From JAYUHK01 sp043767025 (lineage in GTDB: Bacteria > Bacteroidota > Bacteroidia > Chitinophagales > Saprospiraceae), in the NCBI GenBank assembly GCA_043767025.1, contig JAYUHK010000032.1, forward strand, positions 1 through 12,160: a DNA stretch of 12,160 bases, written 5' to 3'. The notes beneath the pieces were generated by a model that was not told where the DNA came from, ran no database searches, and was given only the letters and a program-made list of their open reading frames with translations. Made by a program: the position numbers and the translations under genes. Positions 1 through 6,813 of this stretch are shown here, in pieces. Positions within the stretch are counted from its first letter, which is position 1. Every line of letters starts with the position of its first letter.

Positions 1-60
1 CGAAAAATACTCGTCGGCTCCGCCAGACTTCAAACAGTTTTCGCTTCGCCAGACAATATT
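1..60. repeat. Left arm of a ~60-bp inverted repeat at the window edges
   Basis: This block recurs in reverse complement at 12061-12122. Positions 1-17 match 12106-12122 exactly and 22-54 match 12067-12099 exactly. The short joint between them differs (4 bases here, 6 there), and one base differs outside the core. Within the core CGCCAGAC occurs twice (21-28 and 47-54), so the unit has an internal direct repeat. No reading frame crosses it. The repeat may continue upstream of position 1. It looks like a dispersed intergenic repeat; its function is unknown. Confidence 0.85.
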
Positions 61-243
61 TTTGCAAAAACTTGAATTTCTACAAGGCACGTCTGAAAAG
101 GCATCACTTTAGAATAAAATACTATTTGAAATATTCGGTAAAGAAATATTTTGCGTAACGTGAGTAGCTAATTGAATATTAATTACTTGTACGACTAAAA
201 ATTAAAAACTACTTGTGTATTATTTTATTTGAGAGCAGGGCAT
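61..243. other. Non-coding AT-rich spacer
   Basis: No convincing gene is visible between the repeat arm and the terminator. Positions 64-79 read GCAAAAACTT then GAATTT. The same two blocks, separated by TA, occur in the same orientation at 12143-12160, although the neighbouring 60-bp arms are inverted. Near 199-217 there is a weak resemblance (AAACTACTT) to the inner part of the small element family described below, too short to call. Confidence 0.5.
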
Positions 244-287
244 AAAAAAAGCGAGCGAAAGCAAGGTACTCCGAGCTTCCACTCGCT
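244..287 (-). terminator. Rho-independent terminator of the leftward gene
   Basis: Read on the minus strand, the arm at 275-287 pairs with 250-262 in 11 of 13 positions around a 12-base loop (263-274) and runs directly into seven T residues (244-250 on the plus strand are all A). It lies about 50 bases past the stop codon of the minus-strand gene at 336-1445, where its terminator is expected. Confidence 0.8.
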
Positions 288-335
288 CCATAAGAGAGAT
301 TTTTATCAATCTACTTTTTTACACCAAAGTTATTT

Positions 336-1445
336 TTAGTTTCTTCCGCCACGTCTTCCACCGCCGCCGCCATTGCCAGAGCTTCTCGGAGAGGGGCTGC
401 TGCTTGGTGCAGGGCGGCTTTCGCGTGGCTCGCTGCGGCTTGGTCGAGCTTCTTGACGTTGCTCGCGATTGGGCTGTGCTTGGCGTTCTTGCTGTGGCTC
501 ACGACGCTGCTCCGATTGCCGGCTGCGTTGCTCACGGATATTATCGCGGATATTTTCACGGCTGTCGCTCTGATTGTTTTCGTTGCGTTGGCGGTCAAGA
601 TTTCTTGTTGGACGCTCTGCACGGCGCACGTCGTTGTCCGAATTTTGATTTCTGGTATCCATTCCTGCAGGCGCGCGGCGGCTGATGGATTCGTTTGCAG
701 GAGCTTTCGTATTTTCTCGCACATCGTTGTTGCGCACAAAACCCGTTGAGCGAACATTGGAAGTCGGCACTTTCACGATGCCGTTTTTGCGCGGTCCATA
801 ATAAGCGTTGTTGTTTGCTTGGTGATTGTCGCCGTTGCCGAAAGAGTTGCCATTGTTGAAGTTGTGCCAGCCGTAGCCGCCGCCACAAAATCCGCCTCCG
901 AAGCCGCCTCCGTAAGGATTCCAGCCGCCGTAGCCACCATAGTTATTGACTATATAGTAGTTGTTGAAGCCATACGCACCCCAATAAGGGTCGAAGCCAC
1001 CGTAGTTGAAGCCAAAGTTATTTCCCCATGAATTTCCCCACGAATTGTTGAAGCGATTTCCCCAACCCCAGTTATTTCCCCAGTTGTTGCCCCACGGACT
1101 CACTACCACCACATTCGGACCGAATGGATTGAAGTAATTATTGACGTAGCAAGGGTCATAAAACCCAAAATTATTGCTGATTGGGCGGTGAAAACGGCGA
1201 ATGCGAGAAGAATAATAGTTGTCATAATCGTCGTCGTAGTCATTGTATCGGCTGCCGTTGGAGTTGCCAACTTTTTCAGGGCGCGTGTTGTCGGTATTGT
1301 CGTCTGGTGCTTCGACGTATGCGGGAGCGTCCGTAGAAGGATCGTAATAAAGGTCGTCAGAAGATTGGGCGGCGACTTTTTGCGAAGCCACACTTACCAA
1401 CGCGCAGACAGCCAATGTGAAGAAGAATTGCTTATTAAGTTTCAT
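336..1445 (-). CDS. Secreted low-complexity Gly/Asn/Trp/Tyr-rich protein, function unknown
   Basis: A 369-residue protein starting at ATG. Residues 1-26 look like a Sec signal peptide: a Lys near the start, a hydrophobic core FFFTLAVCALVSVA, and likely cleavage after VAA at 26. Residues 28-75 are acidic and Asp/Tyr-rich. A short, more ordered-looking motif SRIRRFHRP lies at 80-88 and FGFYDPCYV at 93-101. Residues about 110-216 are Gly, Asn, Trp, Tyr and Phe repeats, including repeated NNWG/NSWG units at 119-143. Residues about 230-345 are rich in Arg, Glu, Gln, Asn and Ser, and the tail 358-369 is an RGG-like Gly/Arg run. No enzymatic domain is recognisable. From memory, similar uncharacterised exported proteins occur in Cytophagales, but I cannot name a family. 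It is a single-gene unit with its own terminator, divergent from proS. The signal peptide, terminator and lack of frame breaks support a real gene. Cell-surface or periplasmic location is inferred. Confidence 0.85.
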   Translation of the reverse strand: MKLNKQFFFTLAVCALVSVASQKVAAQSSDDLYYDPSTDAPAYVEAPDDNTDNTRPEKVGNSNGSRYNDYDDDYDNYYSSRIRRFHRPISNNFGFYDPCYVNNYFNPFGPNVVVVSPWGNNWGNNWGWGNRFNNSWGNSWGNNFGFNYGGFDPYWGAYGFNNYYIVNNYGGYGGWNPYGGGFGGGFCGGGYGWHNFNNGNSFGNGDNHQANNNAYYGPRKNGIVKVPTSNVRSTGFVRNNDVRENTKAPANESISRRAPAGMDTRNQNSDNDVRRAERPTRNLDRQRNENNQSDSRENIRDNIREQRSRQSEQRREPQQERQAQPNREQRQEARPSRSEPRESRPAPSSSPSPRSSGNGGGGGRRGGRN

Positions 1446-1480
1446 ATCTAATAAATTTTTAAATGATAAATTATTTTGAG

Positions 1481-1644
1481 TTAGGAACGTATCTAAAATA
1501 AATTACTCCTTTTTTCTGCTAAATTGAAACCAATCACTGCGTTATTTTTTCGTTACAAAGCCCTGCGTTGCGCCTCAAAAATGCTTGTTATTGTTTCAAT
1601 TTATTTGAAAAATTAGAATACTTTATTTTTTCTTCATTCCTTAT
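1481..1644 (-). repeat. Small inverted-repeat element, copy A (interrupted)
   Basis: One end (1481-1507) reads TTAGGAACG...AAAATAAATTACT. This matches the reverse complement of the right end of copy B apart from one missing base and a few substitutions. The other end (1623-1644), read on the minus strand, begins ATAAGGAATGAAG and continues AAAAAATAA, as in copies B and D. The ends are about 115 bases apart with non-repetitive sequence between them. It begins 35 bases upstream of the leftward gene's start codon. Confidence 0.6.
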
Positions 1645-1890
1645 ATTTGTTTGGTGTCAAATTATGTGCTAAATTATTACTTTTGTGGCTAACTTTTTGT
1701 TAATACACTATTAAAGTTTTCAAACGATATGTTAAAGTTTTAAAAATGCGTCTTTTTTGGAGTTAATTTTTTTTAGACGATTTTTATATTTTCACTTATC
1801 TAATTGATAATCAGGGAGTTAAATAATTTTACAACAATACACGCTCAAAACTTTAAGTCGAAGATTTAGACTCAAAAAAGAGCAGAAAGA

Positions 1891-1964
1891 TTAAGGAATG
1901 GAGAAAAAATAATTTACTCAAGTTCCAAAAAGAATAAGTAGTTTATTTTGGACGCGTTCCTTAA
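1891..1964 (+). repeat. Small inverted-repeat element, copy B (74 bp)
   Basis: The left end, 1891-1912, reads TTAAGGAATGGAG then AAAAAATAA. The right end, 1938-1964, reads GTAGTTTATTTTG then GACGCGTTCCTTAA. The left end and the reverse complement of the right end agree at 20 of 28 positions, sharing TTAAGGAA, AAAATAA and TACT. The middle, 1913-1937, is unrelated filler. It lies 34 bases upstream of the proS ATG. A TTG inside it (1948) opens an apparent N-terminal extension of proS that should be ignored. Confidence 0.75.
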
Positions 1965-1998
1965 ACACGTTTCCAAAAAGAAAATCAATTTTAAAAAA

Positions 1999-3465
1999 AT
2001 GGCAAAAGAAATCACAAGCCGGAGCGAAGACTACTCCGAATGGTACATTGACTTGGTGCGAAAAGCTGGATTGGCGGATTACTCTGCCGTCAAAGGCTGC
2101 ATGGTCATCAAGCCCTACGGCTACGCTATCTGGGAACGAATGCAGGCGCAGTTGGATTTTATGTTCAAAGAAACGGGTCACGTCAATGCTTACTTTCCGC
2201 TTTTCATTCCCAAAAGTTTTTTGAGCAAAGAAGCACAACACGTCGAAGGTTTTGCCAAAGAATGTGCGGTCGTCACCCATCACAGACTGATGAACGCGCC
2301 CGACGGAAGCGGCGTAATAGTAGATCCTGATGCCAAACTTGAAGAAGAACTCATCATACGCCCGACCTCCGAAACCATCATCTGGCACACCTACAAAGAC
2401 TGGATAAAAAGCTATCGCGACCTTCCACTGCTCATCAATCAATGGGCAAACGTAGTGCGTTGGGAGCTGCGGACGCGACTTTTCCTACGCACCACCGAAT
2501 TTTTGTGGCAAGAAGGACACACCGCACACGCCACTTCGCAAGAAGCGGTCGCCGAAACAGTACAAATGTTGGGCGTATATGCCGATTTTGTGAAAGATTG
2601 GATGGCACTGCCTGTCATAAAAGGTGTAAAAACTGCCAACGAGCGGTTCGCGGGCGCGGTAGATACCTATTGTATTGAGGCTTTGATGCAAGACGGAAAA
2701 GCTCTCCAAGCAGGAACATCTCACTTTTTGGGACAGAATTTTGCGAAAGCATTCGACGTAAAATTTTCTAACAAAAACAACGAACAGGAGTACGTCTGGG
2801 CGACCTCGTGGGGCGTTTCTACTCGGCTCATGGGCGCACTCGTGATGGCACATTCCGACGACGACGGGCTGATTTTGCCTCCCAAATTAGCTCCTACGCA
2901 GGTGGTTATCGTACCGATTCCGAAGCCCTCGGAGGAACTTTCTGCGGTCGCCAACACCATCGCTGCTGCGCTGAAAGCCAAAGGGATTCGAGTAAAAATA
3001 GACAACGACGACCAAAATAGACCCGGATTCAAATTCGCAGAATACGAAAAATTGGGCTACCCAATTCGCTTGGGCTTGGGCGCGCGCGACATTCAAAACG
3101 GAACGGTAGAAGTCGCTCGCCGCGACACGAAAGAAAAAACCAGCGCGCCACTCGAAGGCATCGCAGATTATTTGGAAACTTTACTCGTCGATATTCAGGA
3201 AAATATCTACCGCCGCGCCGAATTATTTCGGGACGACCACATCAGCAAAGCGGACACGATGGACGAGTTCAAAAAATTATTGGAACAAAAAACAGGATTT
3301 ATTTCGGCTCACTGGGACGGCACGTCCGAAACCGAAATTCGCATCAAAGAAGAAACAAAAGCTACCATTCGCTGCATTCCTCTCGACAATCCTGAAGAGT
3401 CTGGCGTTTGTATCTTGACCGGAAAACCCTCCAAGCAGCGTGTCTTATTTGCGCGAGCATATTAG
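1999..3465 (+). CDS. proS: Prolyl-tRNA synthetase, archaeal/eukaryotic type
   Basis: Class II synthetase charging tRNA-Pro with proline in the cytoplasm. The 488-residue length fits the short ProRS type without the bacterial editing insertion. Visible motifs are RPTSE at 121-125 and the motif 2 region RWELRTRLFLRTTEFLWQE at 154-172, followed by the family's GHTAHA at 173-178. A motif 3 region (WATSWGVSTRLMGALVMAHSD) precedes the anticodon-binding domain, and the C-terminal domain ends in FARAY. I chose ATG 1999 because MAKEITSRSEDYSEWY is the usual family start; the frame stays open back to TTG 1948 only through the repeat element. In the C-terminal domain the usual four zinc-binding Cys appear reduced. 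Cys459 and Cys471 are present, but the expected first pair (around WDGTSETE, 439-446) and the second Cys of the CxxC (Thr474) are absent. The stop codon TAG lies within the end of repeat copy C. Confidence 0.97.
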   Translation: MAKEITSRSEDYSEWYIDLVRKAGLADYSAVKGCMVIKPYGYAIWERMQAQLDFMFKETGHVNAYFPLFIPKSFLSKEAQHVEGFAKECAVVTHHRLMNAPDGSGVIVDPDAKLEEELIIRPTSETIIWHTYKDWIKSYRDLPLLINQWANVVRWELRTRLFLRTTEFLWQEGHTAHATSQEAVAETVQMLGVYADFVKDWMALPVIKGVKTANERFAGAVDTYCIEALMQDGKALQAGTSHFLGQNFAKAFDVKFSNKNNEQEYVWATSWGVSTRLMGALVMAHSDDDGLILPPKLAPTQVVIVPIPKPSEELSAVANTIAAALKAKGIRVKIDNDDQNRPGFKFAEYEKLGYPIRLGLGARDIQNGTVEVARRDTKEKTSAPLEGIADYLETLLVDIQENIYRRAELFRDDHISKADTMDEFKKLLEQKTGFISAHWDGTSETEIRIKEETKATIRCIPLDNPEESGVCILTGKPSKQRVLFARAY

Positions 3466-3486
3466 AAATGCGTCTAAAATAAACCG

Positions 3487-3519
3487 AAGTCACCGACATC
3501 TTTGAGTTGTCGGTGACTT
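3487..3519. terminator. Perfect 12-bp hairpin after proS, possible terminator
   Basis: AAGTCACCGACA (3487-3498) pairs fully with TGTCGGTGACTT (3508-3519) around a 9-base loop, 22 bases after the proS stop. There is no T run directly after it on the plus strand, so it is not a canonical intrinsic terminator. It could still end or stabilise the proS transcript. GTCGGTG recurs at 3528-3534, offering the left arm an alternative partner. Confidence 0.5.
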
Positions 3520-3578
3520 GTAGGTTGGTCGGTGTTGCAGCGTCCTTTGTGATTTTTAGATGATAATTCCATTCTTTT

Positions 3579-3609
3579 TTTTTCAATTTATAAAAATTCC
3601 TTATCTTTG
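3579..3609 (+). promoter_or_regulatory. Candidate promoter of the penicillin-binding protein gene
   Basis: TATCTTTG at 3602-3609 is an exact match to the Bacteroidota -7 consensus TAnnTTTG. At the proper 19-base spacing upstream there is only TTTT rather than TTTG, so the -33 box is weak. The box is 65 bases upstream of the ATG at 3675. Confidence 0.5.
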
Positions 3610-3674
3610 GCTTACGAATGTAGAGAAAACGGATAGTTTAGTTTCTTCTCATTCTTTAAACATTTTGTCCAAAT

Positions 3675-6338
3675 ATGACGAACCAATTTGAATGGGATAT
3701 TGCCCCGACAGGCGGGCAAACTCCGCCGCCGCCGCCGCCTTTTCGACCAAACACGCCGCGTCGCCCAAGCGGCGACCCTTCGCTCCACCAAAATATAGTG
3801 CGCTGGATGTGGCGCATCGCTATCGGCAGCGTCGTGGGCGTGCTGTTGCTGCTGTTGTTGCTTTCCTTTTCCAACCTTCCGACTTTTGACGAGTTAGAAA
3901 ATCCTGCCAACAACACCGCATCGGAGATTTACGCCGCCGACGGCAGCGTATTGGGGCGTTATTTTCTTGAGAACCGAGTCCCTGTCGCCTACAATAAACT
4001 TTCGCCGTACTTGGTTCGTGCCGTCATCGCTACCGAAGACGAGCGTTTTTATGAACATTCGGGCATCGATGTTCGCGCGCTTGGGCGTGTGGCGAAAGGC
4101 ATTGTTACGCTGCACCCAAAAGGCGGCGGTAGCACGATTACGCAGCAGTTGGCGAAATTGCTGTATTCCGACCGTGATTTTTCGGGCATGGGAACTATTC
4201 GTAAGTTTTTTAGTCTTGCCACCAAAAAACTCAAAGAGTGGATTACGGCGGTCAAGTTGGAGCGTTCCTATACGAAGGAAGAAATTATCCAAATGTACTT
4301 CAATCAGTTCAATTTTATCAACGGAGCTTACGGGATTCGCGCTGCATCGGAGATATATTTTGGAAAAAGTCAGGATTCTTTGAAAATAGAAGAAGCTGCC
4401 ACATTAGTCGGAATGTTGCAAAACCCCGCACTTTACAACCCAATCCGTCGCCCCGACCGATGCGTGCAGCGCCGCAACATCGTGCTGGGACAAATGTATA
4501 AAAACGACCTTATCAAAGCCAACGAATACAACAAACTGAAAGATAAGCCGTTGGATATTTCGCGGTTCAAACGCAGCTCTCATGCGGACGGGATTGCGAC
4601 GTATTTTCGTATGGAGCTTCGCAAAGAGCTTGATTCGCTGCTTTCGCGCCCCGAATACAGAAAGCCCGACGGCTCGAAATACAATCTTTTTACAGACGGT
4701 CTGAAAATCCATACTACCATTGACCCCGCCACCCAACGCCACGCCGAAGTAACTATGAAAGAACACATGGCGGAAGTGCAAAGTCGATTTTTTCGGGCAT
4801 GGAAAGGCAAAGACCCGTGGACGTACAAGTCCGCCAACACTACGTCTGCCGAGCTCGAATATCGCCAACGCTCGCTGCGCCGCAGCATCAGAGAGTCGGA
4901 GCGGTATCAGGCATTGCGCAGCCAATATTTGCCCGAAGTGGTGCAAACAATAGAAAGTCAGATTCCTGATTTTGAACTCAAAGACAGCGACGTGGACAGA
5001 ATGATGGCTGAAGAAAAAACGCCCGGCTCGCTCAACAAAGACCGAACTATTCCGGCGGAGCAAATCGCTCGCTATCGCCAAATAATGAAAAGTACGATGT
5101 GGGCTACGCTCAAATCCAAATGGACGACCCTGCAAACCGCCGTCACCAAGACGTTCAGTACGCCTGTCCGAATGACCGTTTTTTCTTACAATGCTCGCAA
5201 CGAAACGGATACGATGATGAGTCCGCTCGACTCTATCCGCTACCATAAAATGTTTCTCCAAATCGGTAGTTTGGCGGTAGATCCTGCCACAGGCTTCGTC
5301 AAGTCATGGGTCGGCGGCATCAACCACAAATACTTTCAGTACGACCACGTCAATCAAAAAACGCAGCGACAGGTTGGCTCTACCTTCAAACCCTTCGTGT
5401 ATGCGACGGCGATTGCGATGCAGGGAACGTCGCCTTGCTACACCGTCCTCGACCAGCCGCAGACGATAAAAGTCGGCGAAGGGCAATTTCACTTGAGCAA
5501 AGATTGGACTCCACACAACGCCGAAGGCGGATATTCTTACGCCAGCCTGACGCTCAAAGACGGCTTGAAATTGAGTAAAAATACAGTTTCCGTATTTTTG
5601 ATGAAACAACTTCAAAGCCCCGAACCCGTCCGCAATCTCATCAGTAACATGGGAATCGATACGAGCCGAGTGCCGCATCAGCCTTCTATCTGTTTGGGAA
5701 GTGCGGATTTGAGTCCCTACGAAATGACTGGCGCATACACGACTTTTGCCAACGAAGGCATCTACAACCGTCCCGTTTTTATCCAGAGAGTGACTGACAA
5801 AAACGGTCGAATGATTTATCAAGGACTTTCGGAGGAACGTCCCGCCCTCGACCCCAAAGCCAACTATGTGATGCTGCAAATGTTGAAATACGTGATGAGC
5901 GGCGCATCGGGTTTCGCGGGCGTAAAAAGCGAGATTGGAGGCAAAACGGGTACGACCAATGACTTTGCAGACGGCTGGTTTATGGGCGTAACGCCGAGCC
6001 TCGTGGTCGGCACTTGGGTAGGAGGCGAAGACCGTTGGATACATTTTCTCAACATCGCAGAAGGGCAGGGCGCACGCATGGCGCGTCCGTATTTTGCCAA
6101 ATTACTTCGCAAATTGGAAGCCGATAAGAACGTGGATTACGATGCCAACGCTCGCTTCAAACGTCCAGCAGGCGATTTGGGAATAGAAATGGACTGCGGA
6201 CAGTACAGCAAAGACGAACTCGACGCGACAGGTATCGGCGGCGGCAATAAAAGTGATTTTGCGCCCGACTTTCAGAGTGACGATATTCCAAACGCCACGC
6301 CCAAGAAAAAAAGCGACGACGATGATTTTGGAGGTTGA
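3675..6338 (+). CDS. Bifunctional class A penicillin-binding protein (PBP1A-type)
   Basis: An 887-residue inner-membrane protein that polymerises lipid II into glycan strands (glycosyltransferase family 51) and cross-links the peptides (transpeptidase). The cytoplasmic N-terminus is Pro-rich (PPPPPP at 17-22, encoded by repeated CCG). One membrane segment lies at about 46-66. The GT51 domain starts near 80, with EDERFYEH at 121-128 (Glu121 the expected catalytic residue), GGSTITQQLAK at 151-161 and a second conserved stretch around 193-222. The transpeptidase domain has all three motifs: STFK at 569-572 (Ser569 nucleophile), SKN at 634-636 and KTG at 757-759. A charged segment of about 100 residues (390-490) separates the start of the transpeptidase module from its catalytic core. 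The C-terminus is Asp-rich (DDDDFGG). All expected catalytic residues are present, so it should be active. It would usually be labelled mrcA or ponA, but the exact paralogue cannot be settled. Confidence 0.96.
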   Translation: MTNQFEWDIAPTGGQTPPPPPPFRPNTPRRPSGDPSLHQNIVRWMWRIAIGSVVGVLLLLLLLSFSNLPTFDELENPANNTASEIYAADGSVLGRYFLENRVPVAYNKLSPYLVRAVIATEDERFYEHSGIDVRALGRVAKGIVTLHPKGGGSTITQQLAKLLYSDRDFSGMGTIRKFFSLATKKLKEWITAVKLERSYTKEEIIQMYFNQFNFINGAYGIRAASEIYFGKSQDSLKIEEAATLVGMLQNPALYNPIRRPDRCVQRRNIVLGQMYKNDLIKANEYNKLKDKPLDISRFKRSSHADGIATYFRMELRKELDSLLSRPEYRKPDGSKYNLFTDGLKIHTTIDPATQRHAEVTMKEHMAEVQSRFFRAWKGKDPWTYKSANTTSAELEYRQRSLRRSIRESERYQALRSQYLPEVVQTIESQIPDFELKDSDVDRMMAEEKTPGSLNKDRTIPAEQIARYRQIMKSTMWATLKSKWTTLQTAVTKTFSTPVRMTVFSYNARNETDTMMSPLDSIRYHKMFLQIGSLAVDPATGFVKSWVGGINHKYFQYDHVNQKTQRQVGSTFKPFVYATAIAMQGTSPCYTVLDQPQTIKVGEGQFHLSKDWTPHNAEGGYSYASLTLKDGLKLSKNTVSVFLMKQLQSPEPVRNLISNMGIDTSRVPHQPSICLGSADLSPYEMTGAYTTFANEGIYNRPVFIQRVTDKNGRMIYQGLSEERPALDPKANYVMLQMLKYVMSGASGFAGVKSEIGGKTGTTNDFADGWFMGVTPSLVVGTWVGGEDRWIHFLNIAEGQGARMARPYFAKLLRKLEADKNVDYDANARFKRPAGDLGIEMDCGQYSKDELDATGIGGGNKSDFAPDFQSDDIPNATPKKKSDDDDFGG

Positions 6339-6370
6339 GGAACGAAAAAAAATATTCTAACTGTGTGAAC

Positions 6371-6418
6371 TTAAGGAATGAAGAAAAAATAAGTAGTTTA
6401 TATTAGACACATTCTTAA
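6371..6418 (+). repeat. Small inverted-repeat element, copy D (compact, 48 bp)
   Basis: The left half 6371-6392 begins TTAAGGAATGAAG and continues AAAAAATAA. The right half 6393-6418 reads GTAGTTTATATTAG then ACACATTCTTAA. The halves are inverted relatives: TTAAGGAATG pairs with CATTCTTAA leaving one bulged base, and AAAATAA pairs with TTATATT except for one mismatch. Unlike the other copies there is no filler, so this is probably closest to the basic unit. It lies between the PBP gene and panD, with no long T run beyond it. Confidence 0.7.
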
Positions 6419-6456
6419 AAGCCTACAACAGTCGTTTGTATAAAAAATAAAATTTT

Positions 6457-6807
6457 ATGTGGATTCAAGTTTTTAAATCAAAGATTCATCGAGTGTCTGT
6501 CACCGAAGCCAATCTTAATTATGTAGGAAGCATCACGATTGATGAAGACCTTATCGAAGCCGCCCAACTCACGGAAGGCGAGCGGGTGCAAGTAGTCAAT
6601 AACAACAACGGCGAGCGGCTCGAAACCTACGTCATCAAAGGCGAGCGCGGCTCGGGCGTGATTTGTCTCAACGGTGCGGCGGCGCGCAAAGCCGAAGTTG
6701 GCGACATCGTCATCATCATTTCTTACGCCTTTATGACTCCCGAAGAAGCAAAAAACTTCAAACCCGTTGCCGTCTTTCCAGACGAAAATAACCGGCTGAA
6801 AAAATAA
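6457..6807 (+). CDS. panD: Aspartate 1-decarboxylase proenzyme
   Basis: Cytoplasmic pyruvoyl enzyme converting L-aspartate to beta-alanine for pantothenate and coenzyme A synthesis. The 116-residue length is close to the usual size of 115-130. The proenzyme cleaves itself between Gly24 and Ser25, and that Gly-Ser pair is present at exactly 24-25 (YVGS), with Ser25 becoming the pyruvoyl group. Other family features are KIHRVSVTEANLNY (9-22), ERGSG followed by NGAAA in the middle, and GDIVIIISYA near the end. The start ATG matches the family N-terminus. The next gene begins 6 bases after the stop, so the two are probably co-transcribed. No panB or panC is in the window. No clear promoter box was seen; repeat copy D lies 38 bases upstream. 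Confidence 0.96.
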   Translation: MWIQVFKSKIHRVSVTEANLNYVGSITIDEDLIEAAQLTEGERVQVVNNNNGERLETYVIKGERGSGVICLNGAAARKAEVGDIVIIISYAFMTPEEAKNFKPVAVFPDENNRLKK

Positions 6808-6813
6808 AAATAG

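Larger units (their letters stand above)
1446..1998. other. 553-base divergent intergenic region
   Basis: No gene is visible here. It holds two small inverted-repeat elements (1481-1644 and 1891-1964, listed separately) and the start regions of the leftward secreted protein and of proS. Two exact TAnnTTTG boxes face proS, at 1642-1649 (TATATTTG) and 1678-1685 (TACTTTTG), but neither has a TTTG at the normal 19-21 base spacing and both are over 300 bases from the proS start. I saw no clear box for the leftward gene. Confidence 0.5.
3462..3659 (-). repeat. Small inverted-repeat element, copy C (interrupted, partly degenerate)
   Basis: The proS-proximal end (3462-3484) reads TTAGAAATGCGTCTAAAATAA and matches the right ends of copies A and B read in reverse complement. 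The likely partner end is 3638-3659. Read on the minus strand it begins TTAAAGAATGAG and agrees with the left end of copy D at 17 of 22 positions. The first end is well supported. The second is weaker, and a competing ATTCCTTA lies at 3596-3603. The interior holds a strong hairpin and the candidate promoter of the downstream gene. Confidence 0.5.

Noticed and set aside
311..1451. Several open frames on both strands overlapping the minus-strand secreted protein
   Set aside because: They arise from the repetitive GC-rich codons of that gene. None has a signal, a domain or better start context, whereas the chosen frame has a signal peptide and a matching terminator.
1948..1998. N-terminal extension of proS from TTG 1948
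   Set aside because: The 17 extra codons lie largely in repeat copy B, and the family start matches ATG 1999.
4404..6044. Long minus-strand open frames (285 and 246 codons) opposite the PBP gene
   Set aside because: They lie antisense to a fully motif-supported PBP1A. Their translations have no recognisable domain and fit open frames created by codon bias of the real gene.
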